Shown here: piece after piece, positions 54,656-64,000 of the stretch
Numbering within the stretch: the stretch's first letter is position 1
Layout: every line of letters begins with the position of its first letter
Origin: an uncultured bacterium
Lineage (GTDB): Bacteria; Verrucomicrobiota; Lentisphaeria; Victivallales; UBA1829
NCBI GenBank assembly: GCA_949292215.1
Contig: CASEYW010000179.1
Location: 1-64,000, forward strand
Direction of reading: 5' to 3'
Length of the DNA stretch: 64,000 nucleotides
Notes under the pieces: generated by a model
The model's input: the letters and a program-made list of their open reading frames with translations, nothing else
What the model was told of the DNA's origin: nothing
Database searches by the model: none
Position numbers and translations under genes: made by a program

Positions 54656-54710
54656 AACATTTCACCACAGACGGAGCCCAGTTGCTCCGGAACTCGGATA
54701 AGGGAAAAAT

Positions 54711-57700
54711 ATGCCGGAAATCATTACACCGGGATCGCCGAATATCGTCGCTCCCGCCAAACAGTTTGTCCATCTGCACGTCCATACGGATTACAGTCTT
54801 CTCGACGGGGCTTCCGCCATCTCCTGGTCGACTCGCATTAAGGACAAGGAGGTCTGCAAACGGAAAAGCGATCTTGTGAAGATGTGTCTGGAGAACAACG
54901 CCCCAGCATGCGCCATGACAGATCATGGCGTCATGGGCGGAGCTATTGAATTTTATGAGGAAATGGGAGCCGCGGGAATCAAACCGATTATCGGATGCGA
55001 GGTTTATGTTGCTCCGACCAGCAAGGAGGTGCACGATCCTTCCGTGCCGCATATCCGGGGCTATCATTTGATTCTGCTGGCAACCAATCAGACTGGCTAC
55101 GTCAATCTCTGCAAGATTGTTTCCGACGCCCAGCTTCACGGATTCTATTATAAGCCGAGAACCGACAAGGAGTTCCTTGCCGCACACAGTGAAGGACTAA
55201 TCGCCCTCTCCGCCTGCATTCAGGGCGAAGTTCCCCGCTCCTATCTGGACAAGGGGGATGCAGAGTCGAAAAAAGTTCTCTCGCAATATCTTGATATTTT
55301 CGGGAAAGAAAATTTTTATCTGGAAGTCCAGTACCACGGCATTGATGAGCAGAAAACCGTCAACGCGCAGCTGGTCCGGCTCGCACGGGAATTTGACCTG
55401 CCGCTGGTTGCAACGAACGATATTCATTATGTCCGCAAAGAACACGCCAAAGCGCAGGATATTCTTCTCTGCATCTCGACCCGCAGCCAGCTCGACGACG
55501 CCAACCGCATGACCATGATGGACCATCAGGAGTTCTACTACAAAAGCTATGATGAGATGTATGCGATCTTCGGAACGGAAATTCCCGAGGCGATCCCGAA
55601 CACGCTGGCTGTCGCGGAACGGTGCGAATTCAAATTCCGCATTGACAAGACCATGGAGAACCATTATCCGGTCTATCAGGTTCCGGAGACCACCACGCAG
55701 GCGGATGTGCTCCGGCAGATCTGCATTGACAATGTCAAACGCTGTTACGGATTCGAACTTGACAACCATAAGCCGGAACAGGATGAGCTTGCCGAAACAA
55801 TCCGGAAACGCATGGATTACGAACTGAGCGTCATCATCAAGACGAAATATCCAAGCTATTTCCTTGTGGTTTGGGACTTCATCAACGCTGCCAAGAAGAA
55901 AGGCATTCCGGTGGGACTGGGCCGCGGTTCCGGCGCAGGAAGTCTGGTTGCCTATCTGACAGGAATCACAAATATTGATCCGCTCCGTTACAAATTGCTG
56001 TTCGAGCGATTTCTGAACCCGGAGCGAGTCTCGCCTCCGGATTTTGATATTGACTTCTGCGAACGTCGCCGCGAAGAGGTCATTGAATACGTCCGCCGGA
56101 AATACGGACGCGATTCCGTGGCGCAGATTGCAACCTACGGTGCGCTCAAGGCGAAAAATGCGATCAAGGATTGTGCCCGTGTTCTCGGATATCCCCCCGC
56201 GGTCGGCGACCGGATGACCAAACTTCTGCCGAACGATCCGAAACTTACACTGGCAAAAGCACTGGACATCGCCGAGTTCAAAGATCTGCTCTCCAAGGAT
56301 CCCGATGCGAAACGGATCTATGATGAGGCTCTTCCCGTGGAAGGGCTGAACAGAACCACAGGAATTCATGCGTGCGGCGTCATCATCGGAGATATGCCGC
56401 TGGACAACGTGGTTCCGCTCCAGCGCAGTCCGGACGGCGCACCGGTGGTGCAGTTTATCGCCCATCCATGCGAACAGCTCGGCCTGCTGAAAATGGACTT
56501 CCTCGGACTCCGTACTTTGACCGTCATCTCCGATGCCCTGGCAAACATTAAAAAGAACCGCGGAATTGATATTGACATCGACAGAATCCCGCTCGACGAT
56601 CAGCCAACCTACGACCTACTGAACCGAGGCGATACCATCGCGGTATTCCAGCTGGAATCCGGGGGAATGCAGGCTCTCTGCCGTCAGTTCGTTGTGGAAA
56701 CGATCGAACACATCATTGCTCTTCTCGCGATTTATCGTCCCGGGCCGATGGAGTTCATTCCGACCTTCGTCGCCTGCAAAAAAGGACTTCAGCCCATTGA
56801 GTACGACCATCCGAAAATGGAACCGATTCTCAAGGAGACCTACGGGATCATGCTCTATCAGGAGCAGATCATGGAGGTTGTGCAGAAGCTTGCCGGATTT
56901 ACTCTCGGACATGCTGATATTGTCCGCCGTGCCATCGGCAAGAAAAAGATGGATATCATGGAAAAGGAGAAGGTCAACTTCATCAAAGGCTGCAAGGAGT
57001 GCAACGACATTGATGCTCCTCTCGCTGAACAGATCTGGGAAAAGATCAATAAATTCGCCGGATACGGGTTCAACAAATCCCATTCCGCCGCATATGGAAT
57101 GGTCTCCTACCGAACAGCCTATCTCAAGGCAAATTATCCGCAGGAATTCATGGCGGCAGTTCTCACAAGCGAACTCGGCAATGCGGAAAAGGTGACTTTC
57201 CTGATCAACGCATGCAAGGAGATGGGAATTGCGATCCGTCCGCCTGATGTCAACAAATCGGAAACAAATTTTTCCGTCGATGGCAAGAACATCATCTTTG
57301 GTCTTGGCGCAATCAAGGGCCTTGGCGAAGGGGCTTCCAACGCCATCATTGCGGAACGCGAGAGCAACGGACCCTACAAGGATATGGTCGAGTTTCTGGA
57401 ACGGGTCGGAAGTGCGGTCAACTCTCGGGCAATTGAATCGCTTGTCCGCTGTGGAGCCTTCGATTTCACCGGTTACAAACGCTCCCAGCTGCTTGCCACG
57501 ATTCAGGAGGCGATCAGCTGTGCGGCGAACCGCCGTAAAGACAAGGAAAGCGGACAAGGTTCCCTGTTTGATCTTCTCGGAGGAAGCGGGCAGGATGATT
57601 TTAATTCCGTCGTTATGCCGGACATCCCGGAGATTGATTCTGCCGAACTCTTGAAAGATGAGAAGAATCTGCTCGGATTTTATGTTTCAGGGCATCCGGC

Positions 57701-58370
57701 GCAGAAATATTCGGTTCTTCTTAATTCCTACTCCACAATGAACACGCTGGCTCTGCAGGACCGCGGCGTTGCGGATGAAGGGATCAAAATTGGCGGACTG
57801 ATCAAATCCGTCATGAAAAAGATCAGCAAGAAGAGCAACAAACCGTTTGCCATTGTTCAACTGGAGGACCTCTACGGGAGCGTCGAGTGCATGGTGTTCG
57901 GCAAGGCTTACGATGAGGCGAAAGATCTTCTGGAACCGGAAAAACCGATCTATGTCATTGGACATATCCGTCGCGAAGAGAGCGAGGAGAACAATGCACC
58001 GGCATCCATCAGCGTTCGTAGTATTGAGCCTCTGGAAAGCATTATGGGAACGCAGACAAATGAACTGCACCTGCATCTTTTCGAGGAAGAGTGTTCCAAA
58101 GAAACTCTGGCGGGACTGAATGTGCTGCTGAAACGCCACTCGGGATCAGTGCCTGTTGTCCTTTGCGTCTGCCTGAAACGCGGAGAAACGGTTTTCATTG
58201 AGATCAGCCGGGAGTTCTATGTTCTGCCGACATTGCAGCTCATTCAGGAGATTGATGAACTGCTGGGGCCGAACCGCTTCAAGATCAAAGGCAACATGGA
58301 AGTGCCGACTCCACAGATCCGTTTCCAGCGGGACAATGCTCAGAAGGAACACGCTTCAACGGCATCATGA
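54711..58370 (+). CDS. dnaE: DNA polymerase III alpha subunit
   Basis: A 1,219-residue replicative polymerase. The PHP domain opens with HLHVHTDYSLLDGAS; the active-site motif PDFDIDF puts catalytic Asp at 446 and 448; GRGSGAGSLVAYLTGIT precedes it. SHSAAYGMVSYRTAYLKANY is the helix-hairpin part, and IKIGGLIKSVMKKI with AIVQLEDLYGSVECMVF is the OB fold. No 3'-5' exonuclease insertion is present, as usual for DnaE. AGGGAAAAAT lies directly before the ATG at 54711. The gene stands between two carbohydrate loci, so the region is a mosaic of core and accessory genes. Confidence 0.98.
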   Translation: MPEIITPGSPNIVAPAKQFVHLHVHTDYSLLDGASAISWSTRIKDKEVCKRKSDLVKMCLENNAPACAMTDHGVMGGAIEFYEEMGAAGIKPIIGCEVYVAPTSKEVHDPSVPHIRGYHLILLATNQTGYVNLCKIVSDAQLHGFYYKPRTDKEFLAAHSEGLIALSACIQGEVPRSYLDKGDAESKKVLSQYLDIFGKENFYLEVQYHGIDEQKTVNAQLVRLAREFDLPLVATNDIHYVRKEHAKAQDILLCISTRSQLDDANRMTMMDHQEFYYKSYDEMYAIFGTEIPEAIPNTLAVAERCEFKFRIDKTMENHYPVYQVPETTTQADVLRQICIDNVKRCYGFELDNHKPEQDELAETIRKRMDYELSVIIKTKYPSYFLVVWDFINAAKKKGIPVGLGRGSGAGSLVAYLTGITNIDPLRYKLLFERFLNPERVSPPDFDIDFCERRREEVIEYVRRKYGRDSVAQIATYGALKAKNAIKDCARVLGYPPAVGDRMTKLLPNDPKLTLAKALDIAEFKDLLSKDPDAKRIYDEALPVEGLNRTTGIHACGVIIGDMPLDNVVPLQRSPDGAPVVQFIAHPCEQLGLLKMDFLGLRTLTVISDALANIKKNRGIDIDIDRIPLDDQPTYDLLNRGDTIAVFQLESGGMQALCRQFVVETIEHIIALLAIYRPGPMEFIPTFVACKKGLQPIEYDHPKMEPILKETYGIMLYQEQIMEVVQKLAGFTLGHADIVRRAIGKKKMDIMEKEKVNFIKGCKECNDIDAPLAEQIWEKINKFAGYGFNKSHSAAYGMVSYRTAYLKANYPQEFMAAVLTSELGNAEKVTFLINACKEMGIAIRPPDVNKSETNFSVDGKNIIFGLGAIKGLGEGASNAIIAERESNGPYKDMVEFLERVGSAVNSRAIESLVRCGAFDFTGYKRSQLLATIQEAISCAANRRKDKESGQGSLFDLLGGSGQDDFNSVVMPDIPEIDSAELLKDEKNLLGFYVSGHPAQKYSVLLNSYSTMNTLALQDRGVADEGIKIGGLIKSVMKKISKKSNKPFAIVQLEDLYGSVECMVFGKAYDEAKDLLEPEKPIYVIGHIRREESEENNAPASISVRSIEPLESIMGTQTNELHLHLFEEECSKETLAGLNVLLKRHSGSVPVVLCVCLKRGETVFIEISREFYVLPTLQLIQEIDELLGPNRFKIKGNMEVPTPQIRFQRDNAQKEHASTAS

Positions 58371-58477
58371 TGGACTTTGAATGCGCCCATTCCAGGAAAA
58401 TGTGAAAAGTTTTTCCCGGAATTGATTTGAGCTGAAAGAGAGTCTAGAATAGAATGGAAATGATAGACTTTCAGGAG

Positions 58478-58517
58478 AAAAACTTTTGAGGAGGACATTT
58501 CAGTCCTCCCTCAAAAG
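58478..58517 (-). terminator. Rho-independent terminator of the pseudopilin gene
   Basis: Arms CTTTTGAGGAGGAC (58483-58496) and GTCCTCCCTCAAAAG (58503-58517) pair with one bulge. On the minus strand five T residues follow (complement of 58478-58482), 18 nt after the pseudopilin stop. Confidence 0.85.
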
Positions 58518-58534
58518 CCCGGTCCGAACTGGTT

Positions 58535-59356
58535 TCAATTTACGGCGCCGGCAGGAATTTGCAATTTTAAGGAAGCGGATTCATCCCAGGCTGTCGTGGC
58601 ACTTGAGACGCACTTCCCCAGAGATCCCGGCGTGAAAGCTCCTGCACTGCCATCCAGCATCAATGCGTTGATCCGTCCGTTGTGACGCAGGTGCGGAAGC
58701 AGATTTCCCACACTAACCCAGAAAAACTGTCCAGGTTGTCCGGTCCCCAGATCATAGCCCCAAGCGGAACCGGTTGTATCATAGGAATCAATCACAACCA
58801 TCATTCTGGATGGACACTTGTATACATAAAAACCGATATTAGCCTGTTTATTTCCGATCTGCTGAAGTTTAAGTCTGCGTGAAAGAAAAGTCGAAAGGGA
58901 CTTTCTGTAATCAATCCAGTAACCCGTCAGGCAGGCATTGAAACCGTAAACCTGCAGCATCGGAGCGCGTCTCTGGCTGCTGGATACCAGCGGAACCGAA
59001 GGGCATCGGAGCGGATGATACAGATTGTAGAGTTTCTGTGCGACACCGGCATCCGCGCTTGTCAGCGTGATCCCCCACTCTCCATCTGGCGTAATCGAAG
59101 AAGCCCTCAACACTTGAGATGCCCAGGTGACGGCATTGCCATTTCCATAATGATCTTTTGCCATCGGCATGAAATCATCGTAAGCATTGGCATACATCAT
59201 GAACATTGTCCCTGTCTGTTTCTGATTGGAAAGACAGCTTACAGCCTGAGCCTTTTTTCTTGCGGATGAAAGTGCGGGCAGCAGAAGTCCGGCAAGGATG
59301 GCAATCATCGCCACGACGATCAAAAGTTCTATTAGTGTAAAAATTCTTTTTTTCAT
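58535..59356 (-). CDS. Lone pseudopilin-like protein with H-X9-DG motif
   Basis: A 273-residue protein with the short leader MKKR-I, then [20 protein letters not shown] and Glu at +5. The residue before the Phe is Ile. [20 protein letters not shown] follows the helix and [12 protein letters not shown] near the C-terminus is an exact H-X9-DG motif. It lies 85 nt downstream of the GH42-like gene on the same strand and ends at its own terminator. The order here is glycosidase then pseudopilin, reversed from the 9-kb and 51-kb loci. Confidence 0.82.
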   Translation of the reverse strand: MKKRIFTLIELLIVVAMIAILAGLLLPALSSARKKAQAVSCLSNQKQTGTMFMMYANAYDDFMPMAKDHYGNGNAVTWASQVLRASSITPDGEWGITLTSADAGVAQKLYNLYHPLRCPSVPLVSSSQRRAPMLQVYGFNACLTGYWIDYRKSLSTFLSRRLKLQQIGNKQANIGFYVYKCPSRMMVVIDSYDTTGSAWGYDLGTGQPGQFFWVSVGNLLPHLRHNGRINALMLDGSAGAFTPGSLGKCVSSATTAWDESASLKLQIPAGAVN

Positions 59357-59441
59357 GAGAGCTCCCTTTCCTATTTTTATATTTTTGCCGCTTCGACAGA
59401 CTTTATGAATAACCTTTACTGAAAAGACGTTTCTTCAATTC

Positions 59442-62400
59442 TTATTGGTATTCAATCCGGATGTACCGAAGCAGATGAACCTGTATCGTATTAGCATAGG
59501 AGAGTTTTGAGATGTCGGACATGGTTCCTCTTTTTCCTTCCAAGGTCTGCCCATCCATGCAGATTCCAATGGGAATCTCCACTTCGTTCCACTCATCAAA
59601 GGTATCCGGATTGCGGAGAGCAGTTCCAATATGCCGTTCCACACCCGCAGCCGACCAGGAAAATGTTTTGGCAAACTTTCCATTGATCTTCCCGTAAAGA
59701 TAGATTCGGCATCCACGCTGAGAGGTTTCCTGCTTGCCGAATTGGTCCTTCCCCAGTTTCAATTGAAAGCGCAGTACTGCGTTCTTCCACTCCTGAGGCG
59801 AAAGTTTAAGAGGAAGACCATCCTTTGTTTGAAAAACCAGGTTCTGCTTGAGAGAACGGTATTCCCCTTCAGGACCGACCTGCTTCGGATCAACTGTCAT
59901 GACATCCGAAATTTTGATCTGTTTCGAATATTCTTTTGTATAGATGCTTGGAATGCCCGAAATTGCCGCAACAATCGGAACGGAAGTTCCATTCATGGAT
60001 TCAAGAGTAACAGATTTCAGCATCCGTGCCGGGTATGGGTTTTCCCATTCATAAAGAAAAAGTCCCTTCCCGAAATTCTGCCATACGCATCGGCTTCGGA
60101 TGGACTCTGAATTCTGTCGAATCAGCCATGAACCGATCTCATTTCCCACACGGATCGGCTGGAGCACCGAAGAGCCATCCTCATAGAAGAACCGGTAGAT
60201 TGCGGCGGTTTCTCCCGGAATTGCATTGGTTACTGCGTGAAGGAACGCAATTCCGCGGAAGCGTCCCTGAAGCGGGATCTGCTCCACTTTCTGCGGAGCA
60301 TCCGGAAGATGTTTCGATTTAAGCGCTATGCAGGTCTTATTCTGGTTATAATCGAAACGAATCAGGTGAAATTGGAGTTTCCGGAAGATCTGACGCTCTA
60401 ATGGTACACCGCGAAGGTCTTTTTCATTGCCCTCTTTCCATGCGCTTTCGACGGACCATCCCTGCTGATTGTCGAATCCGTAGTTTGCAAACGATTCCAG
60501 ACGGATTGGCTGAGAGGGACGCACCTTTTTCTTCTGAAACGCAGAACTCATTGCAGCGAACCGTTCCTTCAAAATTCCGACGGGAACAGAAGGTTTCCTG
60601 CCAAAGCGTTTTTCGATTGCCGTGCGTTCTCCTGAAACTGCGACAAGATGAGTATTCGCTTCCAGAAGCAGAACAATCGTATTGCCGTCGACCGGATAGC
60701 TTTCATTTTTCAAATAATTGACAACAACGGCATTCCGGAACTCTTCCGACGATGCCCGGATCATCTGAGGTTTCCTGTCGTAATTGACAAAATACCAGGC
60801 TGTCATTCCCTTCTGTTTTGCCTTTTGAACGCCGATATTAATCGGCGCAAGTTCATTGGCATGTCTGCGGAGTTGCACGGTTTCCGCGATTCCGGCGGAC
60901 TTCAAATAGGGAATCAGCAGTTCCGCCACCCCATAAGTACTGTAGTGACCTTTTGTCACGATGATGGATCCTTTTCCCAAGGTCCGGGAAACAATCAGGG
61001 GTTCTGTCCCGACTTTCTGTTTGATGTTCCAGCCGTGAGGCAGTTTGGAAAAAGTTTCATTGTCAATATATTTGATCCCTGAAGGAAGAGTCCGGAGTTT
61101 TCCGGAACCGGCTTTCGATGAAAGAGTCATGATTGGATGATCCAATGGATAATCGTATTCATCCAGCCGGAAACTTTCCAGATCCGTAATCAGGACTCCG
61201 CCGTTCCGGACGAACTCCAGCAGTTTTGCACCGGTCCCCTGACAGCTGTTTCTGATTCCGAACGCCAGAATAACCCGGTAGCGGTTCTGGCGCCCCTCGT
61301 CAAGCTGTTCTTCGAAAATAGCATCGACGGGAATCTGGCGAAGGACAAGCCCGGTCACTGTCTGAGCATATCGATCCAGCATGCCATTATTCGCCCTGAG
61401 GGTCGGATAGGAAAACAATACTGCTGCCTTTGCTTTCTCCCGGTTGGCTCGAATCATGAAAAAATCCTTGATTCCATCAATTTCCCTGCGGGCTTCAGAC
61501 AGAGCTCTCCAGTCCTGCGGACGGACGCAGTTGGGATGATGCAGCGCATAATTGTTCATCAAATTCCGTCTCCATGGAGTCCAGTATCCCATCCACTGCC
61601 ACATATTGACAAGAGAAGACCCGTTTGCCATCTCATGCCAGAACACTTTCTTAAATCCGTCATACCGGTATTTCTGCCCGGGAAAATACGCCTCCGATGT
61701 GACCAGAGGTTTTCTTTCCGCAAGAGCATGGTAGAATGCTCTGCGTGCAATATCGTTTTCCAGAGAGGAAGAAGGTGCATCCGCAGCACCGGCAGGCGTG
61801 TCATCCTCAATACTCTCTTCCCCGGGGAATGTATAATTACCAGTCCCGAAACTGATCAGGTCCATATGCTGATTGATCTTATACAGATTGAAATTATTCC
61901 AGCTCGCACGCCAGGCATTGTTATGAACCTGTCCGAAAGTCACCGCACCGGGGTCCAGTTCCCGCAGCATGGAACGGACCTCCGCAAAGAAATCCGCAAC
62001 CTGACCTTCCATGAATTTAGCATACTCGATCTGTTTCCCCTTGCTGTTCTTTTTCAGAAGATCGGCAAAGTTCTGATAATCGGTATGCCACGATTGATTG
62101 AGTTTCTCAATGGTTCCGTATTTCTTCCGCATGGCACTCATAAACAGACGATAGTTGAGTGGCCCATGATCACGGAAGTCGGCTTCATTGAACAACTTAT
62201 AGGCAAACGGACGGATTCCCAGCGAAAGATGCATCTGCGCCTCATGACGGTAAAGCCCTTTAAGCGCCTCCCGGCCTTCCTCAGTTCCCAGGCGCCAGCG
62301 GATTGCAAATCCGGGATGAATATCCGGAGATGCAAAATACTTTGCCGGATCCAGCAGTTTCGACGCAACTTCTCTATTGCGGGGAAGAGAAGAAACTTCT

Positions 62401-62900
62401 CTTGCATGAAAATCCAGATAGACGGGAATCGATGTTGCGCTCCGTACCAGATTACAGAACTCGTCGAAAGCGCGTCGCCCCTTCATATCCTGCACTTTAT
62501 GCAAGCCGTATTTTTCGACGATTTCCATATATTCGTCATAGGGTTCCCGTTTTCCAAACCCTTGATATTCCGGAGCAAGTGTCCGGTGAGAAATATTGGC
62601 AAAGTTACGGAAATTGACCGCGTTGAATCCGCAGCGTTCCAGCATGGAGATCGTGGTCGGTTCCGCATACAGCCACTCAAACCCTTTCGGTATGCGCCAG
62701 CGTTTATCTTTCAGAAACTGATCTTTATAAGTGTGGTACGCCTCTCTGGTATTCCAATCCACCGTGGTACTGATCAGGAAGACCGGTTTCCCGTCCGATC
62801 CCATCAGTTCCCCTGTCGAAGAGGGAAGCGCATGCCGCTCCGCCGCTCCGGAACTATAAAACTGAAAGCAGATCAGCACATACAGCAAAAATCGTTTCAT
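59442..62900 (-). CDS. Secreted GH42-like glycosidase with long C-terminus
   Basis: A 1,152-residue protein with a signal peptide (cut near SGA-AE). The N-terminal barrel (about 25-480) has FNEADFRDHGPLNYRLFMSA and the KKYGTIEKLNQSWHT segment of GH42 beta-galactosidases. E239 is the candidate acid/base, and VTSEAYFPG gives a nucleophile candidate at E403. A flavodoxin-like trimerisation domain may follow (about 490-650). The last 400 residues are beta-rich and not recognised. It would cut an extracellular beta-galactoside or related glycan. It has a promoter with a perfect -10 and a divergent AraC gene, which is its probable regulator. Confidence 0.72.
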   Translation of the reverse strand: MKRFLLYVLICFQFYSSGAAERHALPSSTGELMGSDGKPVFLISTTVDWNTREAYHTYKDQFLKDKRWRIPKGFEWLYAEPTTISMLERCGFNAVNFRNFANISHRTLAPEYQGFGKREPYDEYMEIVEKYGLHKVQDMKGRRAFDEFCNLVRSATSIPVYLDFHAREVSSLPRNREVASKLLDPAKYFASPDIHPGFAIRWRLGTEEGREALKGLYRHEAQMHLSLGIRPFAYKLFNEADFRDHGPLNYRLFMSAMRKKYGTIEKLNQSWHTDYQNFADLLKKNSKGKQIEYAKFMEGQVADFFAEVRSMLRELDPGAVTFGQVHNNAWRASWNNFNLYKINQHMDLISFGTGNYTFPGEESIEDDTPAGAADAPSSSLENDIARRAFYHALAERKPLVTSEAYFPGQKYRYDGFKKVFWHEMANGSSLVNMWQWMGYWTPWRRNLMNNYALHHPNCVRPQDWRALSEARREIDGIKDFFMIRANREKAKAAVLFSYPTLRANNGMLDRYAQTVTGLVLRQIPVDAIFEEQLDEGRQNRYRVILAFGIRNSCQGTGAKLLEFVRNGGVLITDLESFRLDEYDYPLDHPIMTLSSKAGSGKLRTLPSGIKYIDNETFSKLPHGWNIKQKVGTEPLIVSRTLGKGSIIVTKGHYSTYGVAELLIPYLKSAGIAETVQLRRHANELAPINIGVQKAKQKGMTAWYFVNYDRKPQMIRASSEEFRNAVVVNYLKNESYPVDGNTIVLLLEANTHLVAVSGERTAIEKRFGRKPSVPVGILKERFAAMSSAFQKKKVRPSQPIRLESFANYGFDNQQGWSVESAWKEGNEKDLRGVPLERQIFRKLQFHLIRFDYNQNKTCIALKSKHLPDAPQKVEQIPLQGRFRGIAFLHAVTNAIPGETAAIYRFFYEDGSSVLQPIRVGNEIGSWLIRQNSESIRSRCVWQNFGKGLFLYEWENPYPARMLKSVTLESMNGTSVPIVAAISGIPSIYTKEYSKQIKISDVMTVDPKQVGPEGEYRSLKQNLVFQTKDGLPLKLSPQEWKNAVLRFQLKLGKDQFGKQETSQRGCRIYLYGKINGKFAKTFSWSAAGVERHIGTALRNPDTFDEWNEVEIPIGICMDGQTLEGKRGTMSDISKLSYANTIQVHLLRYIRIEYQ

Positions 62901-62972
62901 AAAAGAAAACTCCTGTCTTTTTTTTGAAAAATTTTCCGTTAAAATTTTCTGTGCACTTGTTTTTCTATCTTA

Positions 62973-63001
62973 ATTATAGTACATTTGCTCTAAAAAAACA
63001 A
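62973..63001 (-). promoter_or_regulatory. Promoter of the GH42-like gene
   Basis: On the minus strand TTGTTT (complement of 62996-63001), a 17-nt spacer and TATAAT (complement of 62973-62978). It lies in the 133-nt gap shared with the divergent AraC gene. Confidence 0.6.
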
Positions 63002-63033
63002 GGGGAAAAAATACTTAAAAAGGGGAAACTGTT

Positions 63034-63876
63034 ATGCAGGATAAAAAAATAAAAAACAGCATTTTTTTAGCGGCTTATGAACCTGTTCAAGATTTGATTG
63101 ACATTCCCTTTACAATTCATGCCACAGGAATCTCGCCGATTCTCAAGGGGATTTGTTTGGAAAAAAGGGGTATTATTTCTCGTTTTGTGGAAATCTTCTG
63201 GTGCGTTTCAGGTATTGGCGAAGTGGAACTTTACGGCCAAAAATACAAAATGCAAAAAAATGATGTTTTTTATTATTTGCCAGGAGAAGATCGAAAGCGT
63301 AAAGCTCTTTCTGACAACTGGATAATCCGGTGGTTCTGCTTTCACGGCAAATTTGCCGAAGCCATCATGCTTTCCTATAATTATCCCAGGCTTCAGACCG
63401 CGGCACAGCCATATCCGGAACAGTTGTTTCGTGAAATTGAACAGCTGATCAGTCTGACGGATCCATATTCCATTCGTCGCAACAGTGCCCTGATTCTGGA
63501 AATCCTTGCCTGCATGGGCAGACAGTATGGAACAGGAATTCATTCCGGAAAAATTGCTCAGTATGCGATTGATATCATATTGAACAATCTTTCCGATCCA
63601 CAGCTGGGGCTATCAATGCTTTCGGAAATGCTTGATGTTGCGCCATCCACATTAAGCAAAATCTTCAAAAAAGAAACCTCTGTTTCTCCCGGGAGGTTTA
63701 TTCTGAATAAACGTCAGAGTCGTGCATTGAGTCTTCTTCAGGGAACGGATCTTTCCATTGACGAGATCGCAAAACAGTGCGGATTTTCTGACCGACGGAC
63801 ATTTACTCGCTTCATCCGCCGTTGCTGCGGCGTCTCCCCCCTCAATTACCGCAAACAGCTGAACAGCCGAAACTGA
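63034..63876 (+). CDS. AraC-family transcription regulator
   Basis: A 280-residue protein. A cupin-like N-terminus (GIGEVELYGQKYKMQKNDVF with YYLPGEDRKRK, about 55-92) is followed by two helix-turn-helix units: LSMLSEMLDVAPSTLSKIFK and SIDEIAKQCGFSDRRTFTRF with RRCCGVSPLNYRK, the AraC signature. AAAGGGG lies 8 nt before the ATG. It is divergent from the GH42-like gene and should control that gene and the pseudopilin in response to a sugar. Confidence 0.88.
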   Translation: MQDKKIKNSIFLAAYEPVQDLIDIPFTIHATGISPILKGICLEKRGIISRFVEIFWCVSGIGEVELYGQKYKMQKNDVFYYLPGEDRKRKALSDNWIIRWFCFHGKFAEAIMLSYNYPRLQTAAQPYPEQLFREIEQLISLTDPYSIRRNSALILEILACMGRQYGTGIHSGKIAQYAIDIILNNLSDPQLGLSMLSEMLDVAPSTLSKIFKKETSVSPGRFILNKRQSRALSLLQGTDLSIDEIAKQCGFSDRRTFTRFIRRCCGVSPLNYRKQLNSRN

Positions 63877-63877
63877 G

Positions 63878-64000
63878 TTACTCGGCAAATTCGATTTTCC
63901 GGTCTTTGAAATAATAGACCTTGTCGTGTTCGCCGATTTCGCGGAGAACACGGCAGGGATTGCCAACGGCCACCACGTTTGCCGGAATCTCTTTCGTGAC
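63878..64000 (-). CDS. Sugar O-acetyltransferase, C-terminal end (cut by window edge)
   Basis: The last 40 residues of a minus-strand gene that continues beyond the window. EIPANVVAVGNPCRVLREIG is the closing turn of left-handed beta-helix acetyltransferases of the maltose/galactoside type (Maa/LacA), which use acetyl-CoA. The stop (complement of 63878-63880) is 1 nt from the stop of the convergent AraC gene. Confidence 0.75.
   Translation of the reverse strand, partial: VTKEIPANVVAVGNPCRVLREIGEHDKVYYFKDRKIEFAE

Noticed and set aside
61137..62927. Open frame of 596 codons antisense to the GH42-like gene
   Set aside because: No signal of a real protein, and it runs past the sense gene's start into its promoter region.
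1..64000. CRISPR array, prophage or integrative element
   Set aside because: No regular repeat-spacer series, phage structural gene or integrase was found; only two transposase fragments occur.

Overview
The window looks like a chromosomal segment of a fermentative, carbohydrate-degrading member of the Lentisphaerota (Victivallis-like). This is inferred from gene content, not from a marker gene. The pointers are: several lone pseudopilin-like proteins with the FTLIELL leader (three of them with the C-terminal H-X9-DG motif typical of the Planctomycetes-Verrucomicrobia-Chlamydiae superphylum), many secreted or cytoplasmic glycoside hydrolases each beside a regulator, a MEP isoprenoid pathway, and AdhE next to two [FeFe]-hydrogenase-type proteins. 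No phage, CRISPR array or intact insertion sequence is present; the only mobile DNA is two broken transposase ends near 12.0-12.5 kb.

Layout. 0-8 kb: tRNA-Ser(UGA), a GH36-like alpha-galactosidase, a dicarboxylate/amino acid symporter, a five-bladed propeller glycosidase and a DUF3137-like membrane protein behind a possible frameshifted small gene. 8-12 kb: AraC regulator, pseudopilin, secreted GH5 enzyme. 12-18.6 kb: transposase remnants, tRNA-Ser(GCU), then an alpha-mannosidase (GH38) plus LacI regulator unit with a palindromic operator in the mannosidase promoter, and a purine-type permease. 18.6-26.3 kb: a long housekeeping run (short GyrA-like protein, beta-carbonic anhydrase, trmO, small membrane protein, ispF, folE, dtd, dxr, rseP, ispG). 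26.5-34.3 kb: GH106-like enzyme, PHP phosphatase, DUF2726 protein, and a glnS plus metallo-hydrolase unit. 34.4-41.8 kb: a tight four-gene minus-strand operon (family 2 glycosyltransferase, pseudopilin, clan-A glycosidase, PA14 plus SGNH-like protein). 42.3-50 kb: adhE followed by a five-gene hydrogen-sensing/hydrogenase operon. 50.2-54.5 kb: GntR regulator, pseudopilin, clan-A glycosidase. 54.7-58.4 kb: dnaE. 58.5-64 kb: pseudopilin, GH42-like secreted enzyme, AraC regulator, and the end of a sugar O-acetyltransferase.

How the parts work together. Three separate loci repeat the same idea: one transcription regulator, one lone pseudopilin and one large secreted glycosidase. A fourth locus puts a pseudopilin between a processive-type glycosyltransferase and a glycosidase, which suggests a polysaccharide-making or polysaccharide-handling role. 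The energy-metabolism block joins ethanol formation (AdhE) to a PAS-containing [FeFe]-hydrogenase-like sensor, a SpoIIE-type phosphatase, two thioredoxin-like ferredoxins and a second [FeFe]-hydrogenase, an arrangement that fits control of fermentation by hydrogen. All functional calls rest on motif reading and remembered family features; no database search was run.
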